Below are positions 44,710 through 52,601 of a DNA stretch of 64,000 nucleotides, in pieces. Source of the DNA: Agrobacterium sp. a22-2 (GTDB lineage: Bacteria; Pseudomonadota; Alphaproteobacteria; Rhizobiales; Rhizobiaceae); NCBI RefSeq assembly GCF_012276985.1, contig NZ_JAAXMM010000009.1:209988-273987 (forward strand), written 5' to 3'. The position numbers and the translations under genes were made by a program. Under the pieces are notes generated by a model that had not been told where the DNA came from, made no database searches, and was given only the letters and a program-made list of their open reading frames with translations. Position 1 is the first letter of the stretch. Each line of letters begins with the position of its first letter.

Positions 44710-45338
44710 CAGAATTCGACGCCGATCTGTGCCTTGATGCCGGAGCGGAACGGGTGTTTCAGCAATTCCATCTCGGTGACCAGATCGGCGACCTCGATCA
44801 GTTCCTCCTTGGCATTGCGGCCGGTCAGGACGACATGGGTCATCTCAGGCTTTTCGGTTTTCAGGAACTCGACCACTTCTGCAATGTCGATATAGTCGTA
44901 GCGCAGCGCGATGTTGATCTCGTCGAGCAGCACCATGGCATTGCTCTCGTCGCGGATCAGGTCCTTGGCCTTGTCCCAGGCGGCTCTTGCCATCGCCACG
45001 TCGCGGGCCTTGTCCTGGGTTTCCCAGGTGAAACCCTCGCCCATGGTGTGGAATTCGCACAGGTCGGAAAAGTGCTTGAGGATCAGGTCGCGCTCGCCGG
45101 TCGACATGGCGCCCTTGATGAACTGCACGACCGCACATTTCCGGCCATGGGCGATGTGGCGGAAGATCATGCCGAAGGCCGCCGACGACTTGCCCTTGCC
45201 CTTGCCGGTATGGACGATCACCAGGCCCTTTTCGCCTGTCTTGGTCGCCATGATCTTCTCACGGGCCGCCTTCTTCTTGGCCATCTTCTCGGCGTGGCGG
45301 GCGAGATCGGCCTCGCTGCCTTGGTGTGCGTCGCTCAT
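44709..45338 (-). CDS. cobO: Corrinoid adenosyltransferase CobO
   Basis: ATP:co(I)rrinoid adenosyltransferase of the BtuR/CobO family, 209 residues. The P-loop is HTGKGKGKSSAAFG near residue 45, and VLLDEINIALRYDYI and HVVLTGRNAKEELIEVADLVTEM are family motifs. I start at the ATG at 45338 (MSDAHQG), nine bases after GGAG; an ATG six codons earlier would overlap that site. It is separated from cobN by a toxin-antitoxin pair. Confidence 0.94.
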   Translation of the reverse strand: MSDAHQGSEADLARHAEKMAKKKAAREKIMATKTGEKGLVIVHTGKGKGKSSAAFGMIFRHIAHGRKCAVVQFIKGAMSTGERDLILKHFSDLCEFHTMGEGFTWETQDKARDVAMARAAWDKAKDLIRDESNAMVLLDEINIALRYDYIDIAEVVEFLKTEKPEMTHVVLTGRNAKEELIEVADLVTEMELLKHPFRSGIKAQIGVEF

Positions 45339-45357
45339 CGCCTTCTTCTCCTTCATG

Positions 45358-45627
45358 TCAACGGTAGTGATAGCGGCACGCCGCGATCTGCAGTTCCTGT
45401 GAGTCGCCTGAGCCGCTCATCCGATAGACCAACCGGTGCTCTCCGGTGATCCGCCTTGACCAGAAGCCCTGAAACTCGCCCTTCAGTGGTTCGGGTTTGC
45501 CGGTGCCGGAAAAGGGTGTCCGAAGGCACTCCCGGATCAGGACATTGATCTTGACGACCATGGCGCGATCCGCCTCCTGCCAGTGGAGATAGTCCGCCCA
45601 GGACTTCTCCGACCAGACGAGCCTCAC
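45358..45627 (-). CDS. yoeB: YoeB-type mRNA interferase toxin
   Basis: RelE-fold toxin of 89 residues that cleaves mRNA on the ribosome. Family features are MRLVWSEKSWADYLHWQ at the start, KPEPLKGEFQGFWSRRI, the catalytic EHRLVYR and the C-terminal CRYHYR. It starts with GTG overlapping the antitoxin stop by four bases (GTGA). It lies between cobN and cobO in the same direction. Confidence 0.93.
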   Translation of the reverse strand: MRLVWSEKSWADYLHWQEADRAMVVKINVLIRECLRTPFSGTGKPEPLKGEFQGFWSRRITGEHRLVYRMSGSGDSQELQIAACRYHYR

Positions 45628-45884
45628 GGCTGCTCGCCGGACAGTTGCCGTTCGGCGCCCTGCCCTGCATCGAGTTCGGCGATCGACGAGCGCAGACGTT
45701 CGGCATTGATCGGGCTGGCCAGCAGATGCAGGGTCTCGACCATGCTGTCATATTCTTCTTCCGAAAGCACGACGACCGACTTGCCCTTGCCGCGGGTGAC
45801 CACCAGGGGCGCACGACTGTCGGCCACCTCATCCAGATGCGATGCGAGGTTCTGGCGAAATTCACTGACATTCACATGGGCCAT
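45624..45884 (-). CDS. yefM: YefM-type antitoxin
   Basis: Phd/YefM-family antitoxin of 86 residues that neutralises YoeB and represses the pair. The N-terminal VNVSEFRQNLASHLDEV and VVVLSEEEYDSMVETLHLL motifs are typical. I use the ATG at 45884, with GGAGG seven bases upstream, rather than the ATG two codons earlier that abuts the ribosome site. Confidence 0.92.
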   Translation of the reverse strand: MAHVNVSEFRQNLASHLDEVADSRAPLVVTRGKGKSVVVLSEEEYDSMVETLHLLASPINAERLRSSIAELDAGQGAERQLSGEQP

Positions 45885-45932
45885 CAGCATACCTCCACGT
45901 ACATCTTCATGTACATCTTTTCACAGTCGGCT

Positions 45933-48900
45933 TCAAGCATCGGCGCCACCGCGTGCCAGCCGCGAAAGATCGAACATCGCCGAATTGCTGCGGGGCGTCC
46001 ACAAGCCGCGGTCGATCGCTTCCTTGAGGCGTTCGGCCATTTCCTTCAGCGCGGCCGGGTTCTTGTCCGCCATGAAATCGCGCACCCGTTCATCAACAAC
46101 AAAGGCCTGATAGACCGCCTCGAAATGGTGGTCGCGCACGGCGCCGGTGGTTGCCGAAAAGGCGAACATGTAGTCGACGGTGGCGGCGATCTCGAAAGCA
46201 CCCTTGTAGCCGTGGCGCATGACGCCGTCGATCCATTTCGGATTGACGACGCGGGCGCGCACGACGCGGGCGATTTCTTCCTCAAGGCTGCGGATCACCG
46301 GCTTCTCCGGCCGGGAATGGTCGTTGTGGTAGACGCTGGGGCGTTTGCCGGCGACAAACTCGATCGCCGCGGTCATGCCGCCTTCGAACTGGTAATAGTC
46401 GTCGCTGTCGAGCAGATCATGTTCGCGATTGTCCTGGTTCTGCACCACGGCCTCGACAGACCGCAGGCGCTCCTCGAACAGGCCGCGCTCGGCATTGCCT
46501 TCGCTGCCGGCGCCATAGGCATAGGAGCCCCAGACGAGATAGGCCTCGGCCAGATCGGCGCGGTTCTGCCAGCCCTTTTCGTCGATCAGTGCCTGCAGGC
46601 CGGCGCCATAGGCACCCGGCTTGGATCCGAAGACCCGGTAGCCGGCGCGGCGGGCAGCGTCCGCGTCGCTCAGGCCCTTCTGGATCAGATACGCCGTCTC
46701 GGTCCGCATGCGGGCGGCGATCGGGTTGTCGGCATCGTCCTCGTTAAGCGTCCCGACCGCCCGCACCGCCTTGTCGAACAAAGCGATCTGCTCGGGAAAG
46801 GCATCGCGGAAGAAGCCGGAGATGCGCAGGGTGACATCGACGCGCGGCCGGCTGAGCATCGCCTGCGGCAGGATCTCGAAACCGGTGACGCGGCGCGAGG
46901 CCATGTCCCACAGCGGCTTGACGCCGATCAGCGCCAGAGCCTGCGCTATGTCGTCGCCGCCGGTGCGCATGTTGGACGTGCCCCAGGCGGTGATGCCGAG
47001 CGAGGTCGGCCATTCGCCATGGTCCTGGGCATAACGGATGACCAGCAGTTCGGCGGATTTCTTGCCCAGTTCATAGGCCGCCGGCGTCGGCACGGCGCGG
47101 CTGTCGACCGAGTAGAAATTGCGGCCGGTCGGCAGCACGTCCGGGCGGCCACGGGTCGGCGCACCGGAGGGGCCGGGCGCCACGAAGCAGCCGTCAAGCC
47201 CGGTCAGCAGGCCGGCGATTTCGGCAGGCCCGGAGCGGACAATCGATGGTTTGAGCCGCGTTTCGATCTCGTCGAGCACGGCGCGGGTCTGTTGCCAGTC
47301 GTCGGGGCACGCCAGCGTTCCGTCCACCAGCCTTGCTGCCAGACGCTCGATACGCTCGACGGTGTCGCCCTGGGTGCGCCAGGGGGCGTCGGAGAGAGCG
47401 GCGAGGATCTGCGGTTTCGGGCCGGTCCACGGATCGGACATGGTGCAGTCGAGGGGGTCGAAATCAGCGGCGCTGTCGGAAAGTTCCCCCTCTGGCCTGC
47501 CGGCCATCTCCCCCACAAGGGGGGAGAAAACCCGCGGCTTACCGTGGGTTTCGACGGCAGCGTCAGGCTCGAGCGGAAGCCCCTCCCCCTTGTGGGGAGG
47601 GGTTGGGGAGGGGTTTTCCTTCGCAAGGAAATCCCCCGCAATCGCCCGCTGCAAGCTCTGGTCGCCGCCCTGCCCCAAGGCCCGCGGGACACGGGCCAGC
47701 GCCACGGTCAGGTCGGTCAGCAAGCGGCCCTCCGGCGCCAGGCCGAAAATGTGCAGCCCGTCGCGGATCTGCATTTCCTTGAGGTCGCAGAGATAGGCGT
47801 CGAGCTTTTCGAGCGCCGTATCCTCCGCCTCGCCCTTGGCGATGCCTGCATCCTGGTCGAGGCCGATATCGGCAATCAGATCGAGGATCTGCTTCTTCAG
47901 CAGGCGCAGCCGCCTGGGATCGCCGCCGGCGGCCTCATAATATTCGTCGACCAGCGCCTCCAGATCCTTCAGCGGCCCATAACTCTCGGCGCGGGTCAGC
48001 GGCGGCGTCAGGTGATCGATGATGACAGCCGCCGTGCGGCGCTTGGCCTGCGTGCCTTCGCCGGGATCGTTGACGATGAAGGGATAGAGATGCGGCAGCG
48101 GCCCGAGGATGGCTTCGGGATAACAGGTCTCAGACAGCGCCAGCGCCTTGCCCGGCAGCCATTCCAGATTGCCGTGCTTGCCCATGTGGATCACCGCATG
48201 GACATCCATCTTCGTCCGCAGATAGGCGTAGAAGGCGAGATAACCGTGCGGCGGCACCAGATCCGGAGAATGATAGGTTTCCTTGGGATCGATATTGTAG
48301 CCACGGGCCGGCTGAATGCCGACGACGACATTGCCGAAGCGCGACAGCGGCAGGGCAAAGCACCCGTCCAGAAAGAATGGATCGGTCGGGGGATCGCCCC
48401 AACGGGCGGTAATCGTATCCTGAACAGATCCGGGAAGAGATTCGAAGAAGCTAATATAATCGTTGAATGAAAGGGTTTCGCGGATCTCGCGGCCGTGGGT
48501 CGCCGCATTGGTCGGACCGGCCATCAGATGGTTGATCAGCGCATCGCCATCGGCGGGCAGATCGCCGACCGCATAGCCGGCGGATTGCATGGCGCGCAAT
48601 ACCTCGATCGTGCCGGCCGGCGTATCGAGGCCGACGCCATTGCCGAGGCGGCCGTCGCGGTTGGGGTAGTTGGCGAGGATCACAGCGACCCTGCGCTCTG
48701 GCGGTGCTGCCTTGCGCAGGCGCGCCCAGTTGGCGGCGAGCCTGGCTACAAAAGCACAACGGTCGGCATCCGGGGCGTGGGTGACGATATTGGCTTCGAC
48801 GCGGGCATCGAAACGGGCAGCGGCCTTGAAGGAGACGGCGCGGGTCATGACGCGACCATCGACCTCCGGCAGCGCCACGTTCATGGCGAGGTCGCGGGCA

Positions 48901-50132
48901 GAGAGCCCCTGCGAGGACGCGGCCCAGGCCTCGCGGGTCGAGCTCGAAAACAGCGCCTGCAGCACGACCGCGCCGCCCTCGTCGAGAACGGTCGAGATGC
49001 GCCTGGCGCCGGGGGCCGAGACGGCAAAGCCGGTGGCGTTGACCACTACGGTCGGCGGCGCTTCGGCAAAGATGGCCCGCAGTGTCTCGACGGACACGGC
49101 ATCCTTGAGGCTGGAGACGAACACCGGCAGGGCGATCAGTCCCTCGGCCCGCAGCGCCTCGATCATTGCCTCCACCGGCCTGGTCTCGCCGCTTTGCACG
49201 AGGGCGCGGTAGAAGCAGAGGGCGATGATGGGGGCTGGCGTGTGTTCACCCCCCTCTGGCCTGCCGGCCATCTCCCCCTCAAGAGGGGAGATCGACTCGC
49301 GGCAGGCGTTCCCAGCTTCATCGGGCACCATGCCTTCAGAAACCCTTTCCACAAATGCCAGCTCTGGAGGTGGCGTGGCGTGGTTTCCGCGTCCGATCTC
49401 CCCCCTTGAGGGGGAGATGGCCGGCAGGCCAGAGGGGGGTATCATTGGATCCCGCGACAAGGCCCCAGGATGGGCCGTTTGCCCAGCGGGGAGAAGGTGG
49501 CCCGAAGCGGCAGGCGCAACATGTTGCGCCGGGAATGAGGGGGCAACGGCCACAAGGCCTTTCCACTCCTCCACCCCGACCACGCCCCTGCCCGGCCACC
49601 AGATGCCGGCTTTCAGCAATGGCGCTGCCGGCTGCGGGCGGTCGCCGTGGCCGATCAAGGCTGCGGCATAGTCGGTGAAAGCCCGTGCATTGGCGTCGCC
49701 ACCCTCGATCAGGTAGGACCACAAGGCGGCGAGGTCTTCGGGAGAGACCGTCGAAAACGCGGCAAGCCCCTCGTCCGGCTTGTCGTCGCCGGGCAGCACG
49801 GCGATCGCCGCGCCCGAGCGGCGGGCCGCCGCATGCAGGGCCTCCAGCGCATAGTGGAAATAGCTGGCGCCGCCCAGTGCCCGCACCACGATCAGCCGGG
49901 CATGGCGCGCCGTGCGCTCGACATAGGTGTCGACCGACATCGGATGCTTCAGGCTCATCAGGCTTGCCAGCCGAAAGCTCGGGCCTTCGGCGCGGGCAGC
50001 CACGGCTGCGGCGATGGCCGCAAGCTCGGTATCGGCCGCCGACAGGAAGAGAATGTCGCCCGGCGTCTGGCCGAGGTCGATCGCCTCTTCGCCGTCGGCA
50101 ATCGAACCTTTCTGGGCGAGCAGCAGGTGCAT
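45933..50132 (-). CDS. cobN: Cobaltochelatase large subunit CobN
   Basis: Large subunit of the ATP-dependent aerobic cobaltochelatase, which with CobS and CobT inserts cobalt into hydrogenobyrinic acid a,c-diamide. Conserved segments include HMGKHGNLEWLPGKALALSE, GIQPARGYNIDPKETYHSPD and the C-terminal RPSVYHNDHSRPEKP. At 1399 residues it is over 100 longer than the usual roughly 1275. The excess falls at about residues 190-300 and 838-885, where palindromic repeats are translated in frame. No cobS or cobT is visible. It lies three bases after cobW. Confidence 0.94.
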   Translation of the reverse strand: MHLLLAQKGSIADGEEAIDLGQTPGDILFLSAADTELAAIAAAVAARAEGPSFRLASLMSLKHPMSVDTYVERTARHARLIVVRALGGASYFHYALEALHAAARRSGAAIAVLPGDDKPDEGLAAFSTVSPEDLAALWSYLIEGGDANARAFTDYAAALIGHGDRPQPAAPLLKAGIWWPGRGVVGVEEWKGLVAVAPSFPAQHVAPAASGHLLPAGQTAHPGALSRDPMIPPSGLPAISPSRGEIGRGNHATPPPELAFVERVSEGMVPDEAGNACRESISPLEGEMAGRPEGGEHTPAPIIALCFYRALVQSGETRPVEAMIEALRAEGLIALPVFVSSLKDAVSVETLRAIFAEAPPTVVVNATGFAVSAPGARRISTVLDEGGAVVLQALFSSSTREAWAASSQGLSARDLAMNVALPEVDGRVMTRAVSFKAAARFDARVEANIVTHAPDADRCAFVARLAANWARLRKAAPPERRVAVILANYPNRDGRLGNGVGLDTPAGTIEVLRAMQSAGYAVGDLPADGDALINHLMAGPTNAATHGREIRETLSFNDYISFFESLPGSVQDTITARWGDPPTDPFFLDGCFALPLSRFGNVVVGIQPARGYNIDPKETYHSPDLVPPHGYLAFYAYLRTKMDVHAVIHMGKHGNLEWLPGKALALSETCYPEAILGPLPHLYPFIVNDPGEGTQAKRRTAAVIIDHLTPPLTRAESYGPLKDLEALVDEYYEAAGGDPRRLRLLKKQILDLIADIGLDQDAGIAKGEAEDTALEKLDAYLCDLKEMQIRDGLHIFGLAPEGRLLTDLTVALARVPRALGQGGDQSLQRAIAGDFLAKENPSPTPPHKGEGLPLEPDAAVETHGKPRVFSPLVGEMAGRPEGELSDSAADFDPLDCTMSDPWTGPKPQILAALSDAPWRTQGDTVERIERLAARLVDGTLACPDDWQQTRAVLDEIETRLKPSIVRSGPAEIAGLLTGLDGCFVAPGPSGAPTRGRPDVLPTGRNFYSVDSRAVPTPAAYELGKKSAELLVIRYAQDHGEWPTSLGITAWGTSNMRTGGDDIAQALALIGVKPLWDMASRRVTGFEILPQAMLSRPRVDVTLRISGFFRDAFPEQIALFDKAVRAVGTLNEDDADNPIAARMRTETAYLIQKGLSDADAARRAGYRVFGSKPGAYGAGLQALIDEKGWQNRADLAEAYLVWGSYAYGAGSEGNAERGLFEERLRSVEAVVQNQDNREHDLLDSDDYYQFEGGMTAAIEFVAGKRPSVYHNDHSRPEKPVIRSLEEEIARVVRARVVNPKWIDGVMRHGYKGAFEIAATVDYMFAFSATTGAVRDHHFEAVYQAFVVDERVRDFMADKNPAALKEMAERLKEAIDRGLWTPRSNSAMFDLSRLARGGADA
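47486..47615. repeat. Palindromic repeat inside cobN (residues about 840-883)
   Basis: Contains CCCCCTCTGGCCTGCCGGCC (47486-47505), shared with the larger cobN element, then CTCCCCCACAAGGGGGGAG, and on the other side CCCCTTGTGGGGAGGGG and TTGGGGAGGGG. The translated stretch is rich in Pro, Gly and Glu (SPLVGEMAGRPEGE) and unlike the flanking CobN sequence. Confidence 0.82.
49249..49439. repeat. 35-base perfect inverted repeat inside cobN (residues about 232-295)
   Basis: Arms at 49249-49283 and 49405-49439 are perfect reverse complements over 35 bases and start with CCCCCCTCTGGCCTGCCGGC. They translate in frame as IPPSGLPAISPSRGEIG and ISPLEGEMAGRPEGGEH. The neighbouring 49440-49560 stretch is also foreign to CobN (GHLLPAGQTAHPG), so the whole insert may reach residue 190. 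Confidence 0.9.
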
Positions 50133-50135
50133 GGA

Positions 50136-51209
50136 TCAGACCGCCTTCTCGACGGCCTCGACCACAGCTGCAAAATCCCAGTCATGCAGGCCGATCACCA
50201 CCAGGCGGGTCTCGCGCTTTTCGCCCGAGGTCCAGGGCCGGTCGAAATAGGTGTCGATGCGGCTGCCGACGGCCTGGATCACCAGACGCATCGGCTTGCC
50301 GGGCACGTCGATGAAGCCCTTCAGGCGCAGGATGTCGTGGGTCTCGATGACCGGCACCAGCCGGTCGACAAAGGCTGCGGGATCGGCGATCGAACCGAGC
50401 TTCAGCACGAAGCTTTCGAATTCGTCGTGATCGTGATGATGGTCATGGGCCTCGCCGCTGTCGTGCAGCGCCTCATGTTCCAGCTCGTGATGGGACTTGC
50501 GGTTGTCGATATCGTCTTCGGAACCGGCTCCGAGACCCAGCAGCACCATCGACGGCACCTCGCCATTGCGGGCTTCCACCATGGTCGGCTTGCGCTTGAC
50601 GCGGGCGCTCACTTCGGCGCGCACGGCAGCAATGCCGGCAGCGTCGAGCAGATCGGTCTTGTTGAGCACGATCAGGTCGGCGCAGGTCAACTGGTCCTCG
50701 AACAGTTCCTCGATCGGGCTGTCATGGTCGAGGCTGTCGTCCTCGGCGCGTTGCGTCGCCACCTTGTCGTGATCGTCGGCGAACCGGCCGGCGGCCACCG
50801 CGGCACTGTCGACCACGGTGATGACTCCGTCGACGGTGACGCGGGTGCGGATATCCGGCCAGTTGAAGGCAGTGACCAGCGGCTGCGGCAAAGCCAGGCC
50901 CGAGGTCTCGATGACGATATGATCCGGCAGCACGCCGCGCTCCAGAAGCTTCTGCATGGTCGGAATGAAATCGTCGGCCACCGTGCAGCAGATGCAGCCA
51001 TTGGTCAGCTCGATAATGTCGTCCTCGGTGCAATTGTCGGCACCGCAGCCCTTCAGCACGTCGCCATCGACGCCGAGATCGCCGAATTCGTTGATGATCA
51101 GCGCGATCTTCTTGCCGCCGGCATTCATCAGCATGTTGCGGATGATGGTCGTCTTGCCGGCGCCCAAAAAGCCGGTGATGACGGTGGCGGGGATTTTCGA
51201 TTGCAGCAT
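50136..51209 (-). CDS. cobW: Cobalamin-associated GTPase CobW
   Basis: G3E-family GTPase and metallochaperone of 357 residues, thought to supply cobalt to the chelatase. The P-loop is ITGFLGAGKTT (residues 11-21), the metal motif GCICCTVADDF lies near residue 70, and a histidine-rich loop HDHHHDHDE is near residue 255. It sits between cobP and cobN, three bases from cobN, which supports delivery to CobN. Confidence 0.94.
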   Translation of the reverse strand: MLQSKIPATVITGFLGAGKTTIIRNMLMNAGGKKIALIINEFGDLGVDGDVLKGCGADNCTEDDIIELTNGCICCTVADDFIPTMQKLLERGVLPDHIVIETSGLALPQPLVTAFNWPDIRTRVTVDGVITVVDSAAVAAGRFADDHDKVATQRAEDDSLDHDSPIEELFEDQLTCADLIVLNKTDLLDAAGIAAVRAEVSARVKRKPTMVEARNGEVPSMVLLGLGAGSEDDIDNRKSHHELEHEALHDSGEAHDHHHDHDEFESFVLKLGSIADPAAFVDRLVPVIETHDILRLKGFIDVPGKPMRLVIQAVGSRIDTYFDRPWTSGEKRETRLVVIGLHDWDFAAVVEAVEKAV

Positions 51210-51213
51210 TGGT

Positions 51214-51741
51214 TCAACCCTTCATTTTCAGCGGCAATCCGGCCGCGACGAAATAGACATTGGTCGCCTGTTCGGCGACGATCTGGTGCAGGCGCCCGGC
51301 GTGATCGCGAAAGGCGCGCGCCATGGCGTTGTCGGGCACGATGCCGAGCCCGACTTCGTTGGAGACGAGGATGACGGTCGCCTTCAGGCCCGGCAGCAGC
51401 GCCGCCAGTGCGGCACTGTCTGCGGCGACATCGCGCTCCTCCATCATCAGATTGGTGACCCACAGCGTCAGACAATCGACCAGCACGACGCGGCCCGGAG
51501 CATCGATGCGGGTCAGCGTCTCGGTGAGCGCCAGCGGTTCCTCATGGGTGGTCCAGCCGCGCCCAGTGCGATCAGCCTTGTGCTGCGCGATACGATCCCG
51601 CATTTCGTCGTCGAAGGCGCGGCCGGTGGCGATATAGTGGCGCTCGAGCCCGGCCTCGATGGCAAGGCCCTCGGCGAAACGGGATTTGCCCGAACGGGCG
51701 CCTCCCAGCACCAGGAGGCTGCGGTGTGCTGTGTTTTCCAT
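51214..51741 (-). CDS. cobP: Adenosylcobinamide kinase/guanylyltransferase CobP
   Basis: Bifunctional enzyme of 175 residues that phosphorylates adenosylcobinamide and transfers GMP to it. The P-loop [17 protein letters not shown] is at residues 11-27, the guanylylation region is [19 protein letters not shown], and [20 protein letters not shown] is a conserved family segment. It begins three bases after the preceding small gene. Confidence 0.95.
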   Translation of the reverse strand: MENTAHRSLLVLGGARSGKSRFAEGLAIEAGLERHYIATGRAFDDEMRDRIAQHKADRTGRGWTTHEEPLALTETLTRIDAPGRVVLVDCLTLWVTNLMMEERDVAADSAALAALLPGLKATVILVSNEVGLGIVPDNAMARAFRDHAGRLHQIVAEQATNVYFVAAGLPLKMKG

Positions 51742-51744
51742 GGC

Positions 51745-52002
51745 TCAGTCGTCGGCGCCAGGGGCGGCATAGAGGCCACCGGAGCGCGGCGCGAAGGCCG
51801 GCCATGGGGTCGGCTGCCATTTGCCTTCAGGGTCGGCGAGCGAATTTTCTGACGCAGCACGGTCGGTCGACGGACCTGTCGAGCCCGTCACGACGGAATC
51901 GGCAGGCTCGGCAAAGCCGCGCGGAAACAGGGCGAAGCCCAGCCCGGCGAGCACAAGGACAGCTGCGGATATGAGGGTCACATGAGTATAGGAAAGGGTC
52001 AT
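51745..52002 (-). CDS. Small membrane protein, first gene behind the cobalamin riboswitch
   Basis: Product of 85 residues with one N-terminal membrane segment (VTLISAAVLVLAGLGFALFP), followed by a low-complexity, Pro- and Ser-rich tail ending GLYAAPGADD. I recognise no family; it lacks the histidine-rich end of CbtB. The ATG at 52002 has GGAGG eight bases upstream. As first gene of the riboswitch-controlled operon it may act in cobalt or corrinoid transport or anchor a complex. Confidence 0.75.
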   Translation of the reverse strand: MTLSYTHVTLISAAVLVLAGLGFALFPRGFAEPADSVVTGSTGPSTDRAASENSLADPEGKWQPTPWPAFAPRSGGLYAAPGADD

Positions 52003-52163
52003 GCGAACGCCTCCGGTCGCGGAGCGCCTGCGCAATCACAAGAGCCGGAATACCGGCCGGCGCGGGACAGTCCTGTCCCGTTGAAACGATCTGTCGCCAC
52101 GCCAACCTCCGTGCAGGCAACGGGGAAAACTCCCCCAGTCTTGGGCATGTGCCCGGCACGAAA

Positions 52164-52545
52164 GGCAGGTCTCCTGGCTCGCAGCTTCAGGCGCTTGAGC
52201 CGGACGAATGACGTCGATGACATCAGTTCCTCCGGCTAGACGCCAGCGGGTCTTTCTCGCCTTCCCGGAGTGTCTGGCTTTGCGAAAAGGTGGACGATTC
52301 GTAGATGATAGAGGCGTCCAGCCCCGGCAGATCGCATGGCCACTCCAGTGGCTTTTCCTTCCGTGATCGCCGCGCCCCTGCCCGCACCAGGCGGACGATC
52401 GGCAACGCGACGGTGTCAAAAGGACGAAAGACCCTCGCTGTTCTACAGTCGCGGGGTCGGCTACTTCCGGCATGCCCGGATTGGGTCCATGCCGTCGTAT
52501 TCCCTTTTGCTTCCCGATCCGCATCACACGGGTTCGGAAACCATT
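52164..52545 (-). promoter_or_regulatory. Cobalamin riboswitch
   Basis: On the minus strand the elements occur in the canonical order: GGTTTCCGAACCCGTG and GGGAAGCAAAAGGGAAT, then CCCGCGACTGTAGAACAGCG, the B12 box AGCCACTG (52353-52346), GGGAAGGCGAGAAAGACCCGC, and the closing GAGCCAGGAGACCTGCC (52180-52164). Peripheral stems are enlarged. It should repress the downstream operon when adenosylcobalamin is abundant. Hairpins between it and the first gene (GGGGAGTTTTCCCC; CGGGACAG/CTGTCCCG at 52063-52080) lack T tracts, so control may be translational. Confidence 0.9.
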
Positions 52546-52601
52546 CGTAACTCCAGAAATAGGCGCAAGGCCGCGTGAAGTCAATCAATCGCGGCTGGCG
52601 T

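Noticed and set aside
45645..48470. Plus-strand open frame of 941 codons
   Set aside because: It is antisense to cobN and yefM and contains no recognisable domain.
52063..52080. Hairpin CGGGACAG/CTGTCCCG as an intrinsic terminator of the riboswitch
   Set aside because: The stem is perfect but has only a two-base spacer and no T tract on either strand, so I treat it only as a possible part of the expression platform.
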